This document shows positions 11,950-25,640 of a stretch of 64,000 nt of DNA, piece by piece. Location of the stretch: contig CAUYLG010066031.1 in NCBI GenBank assembly GCA_963573385.1, positions 51,687 through 115,686 of the forward strand, given 5' to 3'. Every line of letters begins with the position of its first letter. The stretch's first letter is position 1. The DNA comes from Cacajao melanocephalus (taxonomy: Eukaryota; Chordata; Mammalia; Primates; Pitheciidae). Under the pieces are notes generated by a model. The model saw nothing but the letters and a program-made list of their open reading frames with translations. It did no database searches and was not told the DNA's origin. The translations under genes and the position numbers were made by a program.

Positions 11950-12010
11950 AAATAGGATACAAATTCATTTACAAATTACAAATTATCTGAGGTGCTAGCC
12001 TTAACTCTAG
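11950..12010 (+). repeat. Right copy of a 61-bp local direct repeat
   Basis: Partner of 11291-11351. The pair brackets an L2 fragment. Confidence 0.9.
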
Positions 12011-12170
12011 GAATGTAAAACACATTTTAATTATTTTAATAGAGGATACTAGTATCTATTTAATAAAACTTTGTCATGTGCCCGTGCCCCTGTTTCAGTG
12101 TGCAGATATCTGAGAGTAAGAAAGCAGTTTTTTTTTGTTTTTACCAAAACTCTTCCTTCCTGATTTTTAC

Positions 12171-12451
12171 TGTTACCAGTGGTGAATCTTTCTGGGTCTG
12201 CAGCACCTCAATTCTTGCCTTCTCAGAAGAAAGAATTTGACCGAGGTGCATAAAGCAGAAAGATAGTCCAAGGCAAGTTTTAGAGGAGGAGTGAAAGTTT
12301 GTTAAAAAGCTTTAGAGCAGGAATGAAAGGAAGTACACCTGGAAGACAGCCAAGTGTGCACGGTTTTACCTTTTGACTTGGGGTTTTATATGTTGGCATG
12401 CTTCTGAAGGTCTGGTGTCCCTTCTCCTTTGATTCTTCCCTTAGGATTGAC
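12171..12451 (-). mobile_element. ERV1-like LTR fragment, antisense
   Basis: Read on the minus strand, the segment has a TATA-like catataaaacccc, a decayed polyadenylation region near 'ttaacaaactttc', and ends ...ggtaaca, as an LTR should. I recognise the type of LTR but cannot name the family. Its 5' part is replaced by the duplicated block at 12452. Confidence 0.55.
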
Positions 12452-12606
12452 TGAGATAAAAGCACTATGTTATGTTCAAAGATCACATAATGTAGAGTAA
12501 AGGAGAATAACTATATTTACACCATCAGAACTCACTGTATAGGGGCTCTAACGGAGCTATATACTGGGGGACATGGGTACAGGGAGGGAGAATTTAAATC
12601 CTCATG
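12452..12606 (+). repeat. Copy 1 of a ~150-bp local duplication
   Basis: Aligns to 13767-13905 with roughly 80-85% identity and a few gaps. It shares idiosyncratic strings such as tgagataaaagcac and caaagatcacataatgt. It starts abruptly at the edge of LTR sequence. Confidence 0.8.
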
Positions 12607-12609
12607 ATG

Positions 12610-13100
12610 ATTCCAGAAAGATTACACTGAAGAAAGGTCTGCATGCACAGTGGCCAGCCAGCAGCTGGGAGGAGCTGCATGCCCAGTGTGTTTACTGGAG
12701 TTGTCAGTAAAAAGTCCCTAGAAGGTCATATATACCAGTTAAACTCTGCCATTTTGCCTCTTAATGCATAGGCTTGAGCCCACTAGCCCAACTCCTGAGA
12801 TTGTATTGGGAAGCTGCCAATCACAACTTTCAGGATTTTTCTACTGGGAGACTGTCTTCTCCTGGTGCCGCCTGCGACCAATTATTATTTTAGAGAAACA
12901 GTGTAACAACCAACCACCTGCCCATCACCTGAATGGTGGCTTGACATTCCTGGTGGGGCAGGATGAGCCCTCTTCTGTCCTGCTCATACCTGACTAGCTA
13001 TTTACTGTGACACTACCACAGCATCCTTGTCTCGAAACCTTGCAGTAAACTTGCAACCCTTTGCCTTTCAGGTTTTCAGCTCCACTTTCATCTCCCATGA
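12610..13100 (+). mobile_element. Possible second LTR-like segment
   Basis: Contains a promoter-like ggtcatatataccag and, further right, a 'ccttgcagtaaacttgc' stretch, as in some LTRs. Boundaries and family are not resolved; it could be part of the same ERV relic as 12171-12451. Confidence 0.3.
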
Positions 13101-13711
13101 CACCGTTTCTTAAGCAAACTCAATTTAGCTTATATATGTTTGAATGCACCCCACCTAACCTAAAATTAAACTAGAGTTCTGCTATTAGAACATAGCTACA
13201 GAAGTTAACAAACTGTATTGTTATTTGATATAAGAAAATGGGATCATAAACATATGAATTATTATGAAGCGTATTTTAAAATAGATGTTTCAAAGGACAA
13301 GTAACATTTTTCATCAGTTTGGATACTGTCTCACCTTTTGGGAAGTAATTAATTGCAAAGATCCTTTCCCCATATGTAAGTTTTTCTTTCTCTTATAATC
13401 TAATGCCTGTGAGTGTATGTCCAAGGTCTCGTTTCTCTACTTCACTTTATCTCAGAATATAGTTTTCCTTTATCTTTTCTATTTTTCATTTAATATTTAA
13501 CTGGAGCATTTTTTGAGCATTTCATTCAATATCTGAGATCTCATCTTTTGTTTTGTTGTGTGTTTTACTTTTTTCTTAGGGGTTTTGGAATACTCCTGTA
13601 CATGTAACAGGAAATGAATCAAATTTAAAGGGAAAATGTTTAAATTATCTTCTCAAGACCAATCGTACATTCTGGCTGAAAGAATCTCCATATCATTCAA
13701 ACACTTGATCA

Positions 13712-13905
13712 AACAGCATTTATTGAGCACCTGCTAAGCCTGGCAATATGATAGGCACTGGGAAAATGAGATAAAAGCACAGTCTTATATTCAAAGATCA
13801 CATAATGTGGGGTAGAGGAGAATAAATATATTTAGACCCTCAGAACACAGTATACAGGTGCTATAAGGGACAAGGGAATGGAGAGGGAGAATGTAAATCC
13901 TCATT
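13712..13905 (-). mobile_element. L2 LINE 3' end, antisense
   Basis: Starts with the hallmark 'catttattgagcacctgct' and 'taggcactggg', the reverse complement of the L2 3' terminus, and continues about 190 bp. Confidence 0.65.
13767..13905 (+). repeat. Copy 2 of a ~150-bp local duplication
   Basis: Partner of 12452-12606. This copy sits in its expected context, as the continuation of an antisense L2 3' end, so it is the probable source. Confidence 0.8.
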
Positions 13906-14156
13906 GATATAGGAGTTAAAAACAAATTATTTAAGCAGAGAGGGAGGGTAAGGAAGTCCTTGGTAAGGTTTTCCTTTTAATAAAAAGCAGCCCCCAAATC
14001 ATTTCTTTTCTAACAAAAAGTAGCCTGAAAAATCAAGCTGCAGACATAGATAAGCGAGCTGGGAGCCTGCACGGGTGAATGCTGGCAGCTGTGACAATAG
14101 GAAAAGGCTACCTGAGGGCTAGGCATGCTGAGCATGGCAGCTCCATCTTCCCTTTT

Positions 14157-15335
14157 CTTCTTCTTTTTTTACTTTAAGTTCTGGGGTACTTGTGCAGATC
14201 TTGCAGGATTGTTACATAGGTATACACATGCCATGGTGGTTTGCTGCCTCCATCCCCCCGTCACCTACATTAGGTTTTTCTCCTAATATTATCCCTCCCC
14301 AAACCCCCCTCCTCCTGCTATCCGTCCCCTAGTCCCCCACCCCCCAACAGACCCTACTGTGTGATTTTCCCCTCCCTGTGTCCATGTGTTCTCATCGTTC
14401 AACACCCACTTATGAGTAAGAACATGGAGTGTTTGGTTTTCTGTTCTTGTGTCAATTTGCTGAGAATGATGGTTTCCAGACTCATCCATGTTCCTGCAAA
14501 GGACATGAACTCATCCTTTTTTATGGCTGCATAGTATTCCATGGTGTATATGTGCCACATTTTCTTTATCTCTCATTGATGGATATTTGGGTTGGTTCCA
14601 AGTCTTTGCTATAGTAAACAGTACTGCAATGAACATACATGTGCATGTGTCTTTATAATAGAATGATTTATAATCCTTTGGGTATATATCCAGTAATGGT
14701 ATTGCTTGGTCAAATGATATTTCTATTTCTAGACCCTTGAGGAATCACCACACTGTCTTCCACAATGGTTGAACTAGTTTACACTCCCACCAACCGTGTA
14801 AAAGTGTTTCGATTTCTCCACATCCTCTCCAGCATCTGTTGTCTCCAGATTTTTTAACGATTGCCATTCTAACTGGTATGAGATGGTATCTCAGTGTGGT
14901 TTTGATTTGCATTTCTCTAATGACCAGTGATGATGGGCATTTTTTCATATGTTTGTTGGCTGAATAAATGTCTTCTTTTGAAAAGTGTCTGTTCATATCC
15001 TTTGCCCACTTCTTGATGGGGTTGTTTTTTTCTTGTATATTTGCTTTAGTTCTTTGTAGATTCTGGATATTAGCCCTTTGTCAGATGGGTAGCTTGCAAA
15101 AACTTTTTCCCATTCTGTTGGTTGCTGGTTCACTCTAATGATTGTTTCTTTTGCTGTGCAGAAGCTCTTAAGATTAATTAGATCCCATTTGTCTATTCTG
15201 GCTTTTGTTGCCATTGCTTTTGGTGTTTTAGTCATGAAGTCCTTCCCTATGCCTATGTCCTGAATGGTATTGCCTAGGTTTTCTTCTAGGCTTTTTATGG
15301 TTTTAGGTCTTATACTTAAATCTTTAATCCATTAA
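14157..15335 (-). mobile_element. 5'-truncated L1 LINE (3' end of ORF2 plus 3' UTR), antisense
   Basis: The plus strand begins with the T-rich complement of the poly-A tail and the L1 3' UTR (tactttaagttctggggta). It then encodes, on the minus strand, the C-terminal part of L1 ORF2, including the CX3CX7HX4C cysteine motif (about 14810-14870), broken by stops and frameshifts. The 5' truncation point is near 15335. It is incapable of movement. Confidence 0.93.
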
Positions 15336-15373
15336 ACATAAAATGTTCAACTATGATGATAGATTTGTGTATT

Positions 15374-16866
<1,493 letters not shown>

Positions 16867-16870
16867 TCTT

Positions 16871-17172
16871 GCCAGGTGTGGTGGCCCACACTTGTAATCC
16901 CAGCACTTTAGAAGGCCAAGGCAGGAAGATTGCTTGAGCCCAGGAGTTCAAGAACAGTTTGGGCAACATAGTTGAGACCCCATCTCTACAAAAACAAAAA
17001 AAAAGTAGTTTGACATAGTGGTGTACATTTGTCGTCCTAGCTAATCGGAAGGCTGAGGTGAGAGGATCACTTGAGCTTAGGAGGTTGAGGCTGCAGTGAG
17101 CTGTGATTGTGTTATTTCACTCTAGCCTAGGTGACTGAGCCAGACACAATCTCGGGGGGGAAAAAAAAAAAA
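16871..17172 (+). mobile_element. Alu SINE, sense
   Basis: Full but diverged Alu with an A-rich tail preceded by a run of seven G at 17154-17160. Confidence 0.9.
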
Positions 17173-17540
17173 GCTGGGCAATCTATTCTTTCAGTACTTT
17201 AATGACATCATTCCATTTCTTTTGGCTTCCATTGTTTCTAGTGAAGTCAACTGTGATTCATAGCATTGTTCTCTTTATGTCACTGACTTTTTCCCTCTAT
17301 TTCAACATTTATTCCATATTTTTGGTTTTTAGCCTTTCACTACAGTGTAACTGGTGTGTTTTCTTTCTCTATCTTATTTTTTATATTTATTCTGCTTGGA
17401 GTTTGTTGATTCTTCAATTTGTAGGCTGATGTTTTCCACCAAATTAGAGAAATTTCAGCCAATTTTTAAAAAATATTCACTCTGCCCATTTTCTCGTTCC
17501 TTTCTATTAGTGGGACTCTAATTATTGTTATTTTTTATTT

Positions 17541-17922
<382 letters not shown>

Positions 17923-18026
17923 TAAATTATATAATTTCTATTGATCTCTCTTAGAGATAATTGACCCATCCTTTTGCCATCTCCAAACTGCTCCAACCAT
18001 TGAATAAATTTTACATTTTAGATATC

Positions 18027-18034
18027 TGCTTTTT

Positions 18035-18065
<31 letters not shown>

Positions 18066-18361
18066 ATTTTTGAGATGGAGTCTCACTTTGTCACCAGGCT
18101 GGAGTGCAGTAGCATGATCTCAGCTCATTGCAACCTCTGCCTCCTGGGTTCAAGCGATTCTTCTGTCTCAGCCTCCTGAGTAGCTGGAATTACAGGCACG
18201 CATCACCACGCCCAGCTAATTTTTGTATTTTCACTAGAGACCGGGTTTCACCATCTTGGCCAGGATGGTGTCAATCTCTAGACCTCATGATCTACCTGCC
18301 TCAGCCTCCCAAAGTTCTGGGATTACAGGCGTGAGACACCATACCCAGCTGCTTTTTATTT
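18027..18361 (-). mobile_element. Alu SINE, antisense, with perfect 12-bp TSD
   Basis: Flanked by tgctttttattt at 18027-18038 and 18350-18361 (included). The complement of the A-tail has expanded into a TTTA repeat at about 18035-18062. Confidence 0.95.
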
Positions 18362-18723
18362 CTAACATATCCATTTGGTTTATTTCTTTGCCAATCCTTC
18401 TCATCTCTTCAATCATATATTCATCTTTTCCCATGCATCCTTACGTATATTTATAACAGCTGTTTTAAAGACCTCATCTGCTAATTCCAACATTTGGGTT
18501 TATCTTAGATTCTGCTTCTATTGATCGTGTCTTATTTTGATTATGAGTCACATATTTCTGCTTCTTTATATGTGTAATATTTTTAACCTACTGTTGAATA
18601 TTGTTGTAAAGGAGTTACAGAGTCTGGATTACGTTATCTTCTTTTAAATGGTATTGAGGTTTATTCTATCAGGCTATTAAACTACTGAAAAATCCCCTTG
18701 ATCTTGCTAGGCTTTGTTTTGTT

Positions 18724-18742
18724 TATTATTATTATTATTTAT
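18724..18742 (+). repeat. (TTA)n microsatellite
   Basis: Short TTA/TAT run; likely minor length variation. Confidence 0.6.
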
Positions 18743-18800
18743 TCTATGTCAGTTTTATCCTTAGTCCTGAGACATGGCCTGTTGTCTGGGGCATGGTATT

Positions 18801-19785
18801 TACTCCTAAGGTGTGGCCTCTTTAGAATTTCACTTGAATGCATGAAGTGCTTAGTAAGATCTCTCCCTTTAGACTGGGACAATATTCCAGCATTTGGAGT
18901 ACTGCACAGCCTGTGATATCTTGGCTGAGTTCTCTTGTTCATAGCAAATATTCTCTTCTGGCCTCACTAAGTCCCATCCTGCACATGGGCTACACAGGAA
19001 CCCTTGTGAAATCTTCTTTGTTCTCTTCTTCTGCACACACCTTTCTATCTGGTATCCTGTCTTACAAATTTCAGAGATGACAACCACTCGAAACTTTTAT
19101 CTAGATCTCTTCAGCTCAGCAAGACTTCCGTATTTCCTTGGATTCCACTTCCTTTTAGTGTAGCTGGTGTCCCCAGACAGAAAGCTGAAGAGGATGTGCA
19201 GATCACTTTGTGTTTCCTTTCTCTCAAGGATCACCGCCCTGCAATGTTTGTTGTTAAATGCCTGGAATCAGTTATCTTGGATATTTCTAGGTGTTTCTAG
19301 TGGGAGGATGTGTCTGGCATTAGCTACTATCTACGGCCAGAAGTGGATGTCCTCGTATGTATGTTTCAGTGTGTTGTCTACAACATACAAAACGTATAAT
19401 CACATTTTTCCTTTTTAAATTTAAAGATCTGTCTTTCATTACTGTATCAGGCCACTACTCTTCACAATTATAGGTATTCTTAATCTAACCTCAATAACCA
19501 TTAGTTTATTGAAGTTCCTTTAAATGATTATAATTAACATTTCTAAATTATAATCATTAATAATTAATATGAAATATATATCTGTAAGACTCATTGCTTT
19601 TACCAAACGTTGAAAAGACATTTTTAAAAAGTTTAACACAAAATTTGGGTATAGAACAAAGTGTATTCTAATATGCTTCTATTTTTTAAAGTGAGATACA
19701 ATAAAATTTCAAGACAATTAACTTATCTATACAAACCTTGTTCACTGAAACAAGATTTAACTTGTAATTTTCTTAAAAACGACAG
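18801..19785. other. Flanking DNA, mostly unassigned
   Basis: The left part may still be old L1M debris. The right part (19440-19780) is AT-rich. No gene is seen. Confidence 0.4.
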
Positions 19786-19922
19786 GGCCGGGTGCAGTGG
19801 CTCATGCCTGCAATCCCAGCACTTTGGGAAGCTGAGGCAGGAAAATCACTTGAGGCTAGGAGTACAAAACCAGCCTGGAAAGTATAGCAAGACTCCACTT
19901 CTATTATACAAACAACAACAAT
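19786..19922 (+). mobile_element. Alu left-monomer element, sense
   Basis: About 130 bp of left monomer followed by an A-rich (caa)n tail; a free left monomer or a truncated Alu. Confidence 0.85.
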
Positions 19923-19996
19923 AAGTAACTTTTTTTTCTACTGGTTGTAATTTCACTGGGACATCAAAGAAAATGCTGGAAACGTACTTGACACAG

Positions 19997-20332
19997 ACGT
20001 TGTATTTCTTTCTTTTTTTTTTTTTTTTTTTTTTGAGATGGAGTCTCGCTCTATCGTCCAGGTTGGAATGCAGTGATACAATCTCGGCTTACTGCAACCT
20101 CTGCCTCCTGGTTTCAAATGATTCTCCTGCCTCAGTCCCCCAGGTAGCTGCGACTACAGGTGTGTGCCATCAGGCCCAGCTAATTTTTTTGCATTTTTAG
20201 TAAAGACAGGGTTTCACTGTGTTAGCCAGGATGGTTTCAATCTCCTAACCTTGTGATCCACCCACCTCAGCCTCCCAAAGTGCTCGGATTACAGGCCTGA
20301 GCCAATGCCACCAGCGCAAACATTGTATTTCT
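19997..20332 (-). mobile_element. Alu SINE, antisense, with TSD
   Basis: Flanked by acgttgtatttct (19997-20009) and acattgtatttct (20320-20332); full dimer with a T-run. Confidence 0.95.
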
Positions 20333-20803
20333 AAGAAAGATGATATACATCATCAACAGCATGATTTATGTGTTTTACTTTATTGCTTAACAAACCCTAT
20401 CAAAGCAATCTAAATGATAATGCTGTTTAAATCAATCAATCAGAGATAAGGCCTGTTGAATCAGTAGTTTACTAGAGAATAGGACCTTCTCTGGGAAGCT
20501 CTAGCCTTACATCTGAAGACTCAGAGAATGTGTAATAAACAACGTGGCAGACACTGAGCTCTGATTCTGGCTCCTCATCATAAAGGTTTGGTCTAGAGTT
20601 CTGTAGCTTATCTTCAAATAGACCCATTTTTCTTGTGTTCTTCTGGCCCATCTTATTACAATACTGCATTTTTGTTTTTTATCATAAAACATTCATTCTA
20701 TACATTTACTTTCATCTCAAAGCAATGATGGCCATATTTCTCTGTGTTTATAACAATCTTCAAATAACTATACATGGGAACAAAACAAACATGCAGCTAA
20801 ATG

Positions 20804-21116
20804 CCAGGTAATTTTGTTTTGTTTTGTTCTGTTTTTTTTTGAGCAAGACAGGGTCTTGCCCTGTCACCCAGGTTGGAATGCAGTGGTGCAATCACAGCTT
20901 ACTGTGACCTTGAAGTCCTGAGCCCAAGCAGTCAGGACCATAGCCACACATCAGCACACCTGGCTAATTTTTAATTTTTTTTGTAGAGATGGGGACCTCA
21001 CTACAATGCCCAGGCTTGTCTTGAACTCCTGGCTTAAGTGATCCTCATGCCTTTGTCTCCCAGAGTGCTGGGATTAAATCAGGCATGAGCCACTATGTCT
21101 GGCCCCAGGCAATTTT
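20804..21116 (-). mobile_element. Alu SINE, antisense, with TSD
   Basis: Flanked by ccaggtaatttt (20804-20815) and ccaggcaatttt (21105-21116). Diverged, with a T/G-rich tail complement. Confidence 0.93.
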
Positions 21117-21560
21117 AAGTTTAAAATGTGTAACAATTATCCCATAAATATAATGCATTGAGTCACTGGTTGCTACTACATAAATGGACCAAAACTAAGA
21201 AACATAGCTTATGCATTTACATGGAAATATAGATGCTAGAATGATATCACTGCCTGCCATCAGTTATCTAAAACTGTGTCCAAGTTTTTAAAGTCATTTC
21301 CTAACTAATGTTAACAAGCACAGGTGTTTCCTGATTTCAGTTGCTTGGACTCTTAAAATGAGTAACTCAGGGAAATGTGTAAAATTCCTTTGTTGACTTC
21401 CTTTCTCCTGTATCAAGGCCAAGTTTCATCTTAGTACTCAACGTGGTTTCTGTATTATCATACCCAATGTACCCATGAGCTTATCATCCTCCTTTATTTT
21501 TGTTACACTCACCAGAGCACTTTTGTTTTGCTACTTGTGTTATTTTTCAAGTGTTCCTCT

Positions 21561-21602
21561 GTGTGTGTGTGTATGCACCTGTGTGTATTTTATTTATTTA
21601 TT
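21561..21602 (+). repeat. GT-rich and TTTA-rich simple repeat
   Basis: (GT)6 at 21561-21572 followed by a TTTA stretch grown from the T-tail of the adjacent antisense Alu. Confidence 0.7.
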
Positions 21603-21893
21603 TTTTGAGACAGAGTCTTGCTCCATTGCCCAGGCTGGAGTGCAGTGGTACAAACATGGTTTACTGCAACCTCAAACTGTTAGACTCAAGCGATCCTCCC
21701 ACCTCAGCCTCCCGAGGAGCTGGAACTACAGGCATGTGCCACCATACTGGGCCTATTTTTTATTTTTATTTTTGTAGAGACAGGGTCTCACTATGTTGCC
21801 CAGGCTAGTCTCAGACTCCTGGCCTCAAGCAATCCTCCTGCCTCAGCCTCCCACAGTGCTGGGATTACAGGCATGAGCCATGACATCCAGCCT
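21598..21893 (-). mobile_element. Alu SINE, antisense
   Basis: Full Alu from 'tttttgagacagagtcttgc' to 'catgagccatgacatccagc'. It lies 75 bp from an oppositely oriented Alu. Confidence 0.93.
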
Positions 21894-21967
21894 CCTGCAT
21901 ATTTAGAATCTTTATATTAAAAGTGATTACATTTGGATTAAAAGAATGCGTCAAAAATTCTACCTTT

Positions 21968-22259
<292 letters not shown>

Positions 22260-22741
22260 TTACCTCTGATTTGAAGGTTCTCTGCAAGTGGCAGGGTTGA
22301 GCCCCCTGCATAGTCATGGATCTGTGTCAGGGGGCAAAGGATGAGGCAAATGAAAGGGGATCTGTGGCAGGCAGTAAGGATAAGGCGAAGGGAAAGTGAG
22401 CAGCAGGATGAGGCAGAACTGATAATATTAATATAATGTGGCAGGGCTTTGCAGTGTGCTTTAAATTCAGTCTCTCATTTAATTCTGTGCAATTTTATGA
22501 TTAGTCCAAGGCCATCTATCAATTTTGGGAAGATCCAAACCAAAGTCTTTGAATGCTATTGTCTTCTATACCTAGAGTTCTTAAACTTGAGTGCAGAAAA
22601 ATCACCGAATTTATCAAATATTGTCAAATGCCAATATTTGGGCCATCTGACTCCCCATGCCACACCAAAAGGTCATGGATGGAAGATCTGAATTGCCTTG
22701 CTATTACCTACTGGCTTCTAAACTAAAATTATGTTGACTAC

Positions 22742-23135
22742 TGTATTAGTCCATCTTCATACTATTATAAAGAACTGTCTGAGACTGGGAAATTTATAAA
22801 GAAAAGAGGTTTAATTTACTCACAGTTCCATATGGCTAAGGAGGCCTCAGGAAACTTACAATGGTGGCAGGCAAGAGAGAGAGAGTGCAAAGGGGAAAGA
22901 GCCCCTTATAAACCATCAGATTTCATGAGAACTCACTATCACGAGGATAGCATGGAGGAAACTGCCCCCCATTATCCAATCACCTCTCTCCCTCAACACA
23001 TGGGGATTACAATTCGAGATGAGATTTGGGTGGGGACACAAAGCCAAACCATATAATTCCATCCCTGGCGCCTCCCAATCTCATATCTTTTCACATTTCA
23101 AAACTAGCCGTGCCTTCCCAACAGTTCTCCACAAT
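22742..23135 (-). mobile_element. MaLR (THE1/MST-type) LTR plus short internal stub, antisense
   Basis: TGTATTAGTCC... to ...GGGGACACAAAGCCAAACCATA is the reverse complement of a THE1/MST-class LTR (to about 23056). About 80 bp beyond it ('ctcatatcttttcacatttc') resembles MaLR internal sequence next to the LTR, so this was a 3' LTR of a now deleted element. No coding capacity remains. Confidence 0.85.
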
Positions 23136-23503
23136 TACTGACTGGATGGTCGCCAAGTATACCAGAGAATACCACCATCAAGAACTAGAGAAAACACAGT
23201 AAAGGGTGAAGAGAACCATGCTGTTTAGTCATTTTCCTTTCACAGGTTTCTTACCCAAGCCATACAGTTTAATAACTTGGTTATGACTTGTTGTTAATAA
23301 CTATTTGACTTGTTAATGGACCAGAACCAAATGAGAACAGTTAATGGAACAACTTGACCATTAGCTATATTAATAATAGCTTTAGAGAAAAATGATTACT
23401 ATTTTAAACCATATTCACATGCCTCTACCACTAAATCTTTTTTAAAATGTCAAAAAAAAATAGTACGTTCTGCATTCAGAATTAAAGAATTTTAAACCAT
23501 TTT

Positions 23504-23598
23504 ATTTTGAGACAGGGTCTTGCTCTGTCACCCAGGACAGAATGCAGTAGTGTAATCATGGTCGTGGATCAGCCTCAACCTCCTAGGCTCAAGCGATC
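23504..23598 (-). mobile_element. Alu fragment, antisense (left of nested LTR)
   Basis: Right-monomer part of an antisense Alu, cut at 'aagcgatc' where the LTR begins. It continues at 23952. Confidence 0.85.
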
Positions 23599-23951
23599 TG
23601 TATTAGTCTGTTCTCATGCTGCTGATAATGACATACGGGAGGCTGGGCAATTTACAAAAGAAAGAGGTTTAATTTTACTGACAGTTCCATGTGGCTGAGG
23701 AGGCCTCACAATCATGGTGGAAGGCAAGGAGAAGCAAGTCACATCTTACGTGGATGGTGGCAGGCAAAGAGAGTTTGTATAGGGAAACTTCCCTTTCTAT
23801 AACCATCAGATCACATGAGACCCACTCACTATCACGAGAACAGCATGGGAAAGACCTGTCCCCATGATTCAACCATCTCCCACTGGGTCCCTCCTACAAC
23901 ATGTGGGAATTCAAGATGAGATTTGGGTGGGGACACAGCCAAACCACATCA
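23599..23951 (-). mobile_element. Solo MaLR (THE1/MST-type) LTR nested in an Alu, antisense
   Basis: A 353-bp LTR bounded by TG...CA, flanked by cgatc (23594-23598) and caatc (23952-23956), a 5-bp TSD with one difference. Better preserved than the LTR at 22742. Confidence 0.92.
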
Positions 23952-24062
23952 CAATCCTTCTGTTTTGGCCTCCTGAGTAGCTGGGACCATAGGCATGCAC
24001 CACCATGCCCAGCTAATTTTTTAAATTTCTTGTATAGACAGGTTCTCGCCATGTTTCCCAGG
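23952..24062 (-). mobile_element. Alu fragment, antisense (right of nested LTR)
   Basis: Continuation of the Alu interrupted at 23598, running into the start of the left monomer and stopping at 'tgtttcccaggc'. Confidence 0.85.
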
Positions 24063-24880
24063 CTTAAATTATTTTAGTTTGGGAAGATATTTTTGCTTAA
24101 TTTGGTGACATGCTAGTTTTACATGTTAGAAGTAGATACAAAGAAATGTTTGCAGTGACTAAATATAGTTAGATTTGGCTCCCCTAAATAATTTATCCCT
24201 TTTTTTTGGTGCATGAAGTCTTTTTTATTGTATATGAATCCACAAAACTATAACTGGGCTATTGTGAATCTGTTTTTTAATAGAATGGCAGCAAGGTTTT
24301 CCAGGGTTCCACACTATTGCTAGAAAGGCACTTAGGTAATATAAAGGATTTCAAGTGAAAATATTCTAATATGGGTAAATTCAAGTAGGTGAGATGTCAA
24401 AAAATAAATTAACCATAGGAGAGATTTGTATTTGTTCTCTTTACATACGTAAAATATTTAACCTCACTAGATTTTCCTGTTAGAAAGCAGTGACAGAAAT
24501 GTTTTATGAAGTCATTGCTCTTGATCACCAGGCTATCTGGGCAATTGTCAGTACAAAGTGTTACTAACTTGATTGCTTTTTATGGGAGGATTACTTTTAT
24601 TTGTGCTTTTCTGTGCTGATCTCAATTCCTGGAATCTGTTTTACTTAAGTGGGCTTTTGAGCCAAATAGTAATTGAAGGCCCTTCTTTTGGGGAAACCTG
24701 AGGAAGAGTGAGAAGTTCTGCCTGCCTCCTGGATCTGCCTGCCTTCTTAGGACTTTTCCCCTTCGGGCTTCCCTCCCTTTATTCTCTCTCATAATGAGCT
24801 GTGCAGCCACTGACACCCTAACAGACTGGCTGTCAGGACCGTTTGGCTAGCTGAAGTCCCCACTCTCTGATCTCATCCCT
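24063..24880. other. Flanking DNA, no recognised feature
   Basis: AT-rich, single-copy-looking sequence with no exon or repeat that I can name. Confidence 0.4.
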
Positions 24881-25140
24881 CTGTAACACCCTGCCCTCAC
24901 TTTGCCTGTTTCTTCCTCCAAGTTATTGAAGATATTTCCTTTATCCATCATGAAGTCTGGAAACTTCACAGTGATGTGTCTAGTTGTGGGTCTTTCTTTC
25001 CTCATTCTGCCTAAACACTGCATCATTTTCAATGAGACCAGTGTCTTTCTTTCATTCTGAGAAATGTTACTATATCTTTGAAATATCTTACCTTTTCTCT
25101 TGTTTTTGCCCCATGAGGAGGACATTGTGGCCCCACTTAT
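24881..25140 (-). mobile_element. Ancient L1M fragment, antisense
   Basis: 'cagtgatgtgtctagttgtg' and the following 'ggtctttctttcctcattct' follow the reverse of an L1M 3' segment. Confidence 0.55.
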
Positions 25141-25264
25141 TTAGATGTACTTTTGCATACTCAGAAATGGATATAGACAGGCATTTCTAGGACCCCTGCC
25201 CTGCAAACCACTATCTCCTGCTTGCTGAGAGCCTCAATCTTTTTCCCCTTTGTACTCAGTATGT

Positions 25265-25340
25265 AGTAGTGGTAGTTTTCAATCCTACTATGCATTAGAA
25301 TCATGCTAGGATGGAGCTTAGGTATGTGTCTTTCTAAAAA
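25265..25340 (+). mobile_element. MER5A-like hAT fragment
   Basis: 'gtagttttcaatcctactat' followed by 'gcattagaatcatgctagga' fits the left end of MER5A; the rest is missing. Confidence 0.5.
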
Positions 25341-25347
25341 CTGGTCA

Positions 25348-25510
25348 AACCTCAGCTCTACCATGTATTAGCTATGCGATCCAATTCACTTAACCTTTCA
25401 GCCCTCGGTTTCCTTATTCGTGAAATAGAGATAGTGACAACGCTTCATTTGGTTGTCATGAGGATTAAATGAATAATGTTTGTCAATTGCCTTCAGGTGG
25501 ATGCTCAGGA
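25348..25510 (-). mobile_element. MIR SINE, antisense
   Basis: Contains 'tagctatgcgatccaattca', 'ttccttattcgtgaaataga' and 'catgaggattaaatgaataa', the reverse-complement MIR core and tail. Confidence 0.75.
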
Positions 25511-25554
25511 AATCATAATATAGAAGCCAAGGTAACAGCTGAAGCATAACACGT

Positions 25555-25640
25555 GCCTGGCAAGGTATCAAATGCCTTATGTGAATTATTTTATCTTCAG
25601 AGTCCTTTAAAGTAAGTACATTTATTATTTGTACAATGCT
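25555..25640 (+). mobile_element. MIR SINE fragment, sense
   Basis: A short match to the MIR centre (tgccttatgtgaattatttt ... agagtcct). Confidence 0.45.

Noticed and set aside
22742..23951. The two MaLR LTRs as the two ends of one provirus
   Set aside because: The right LTR has its own near-perfect 5-bp TSD inside an Alu that continues on both sides, so it is an independent solo LTR.
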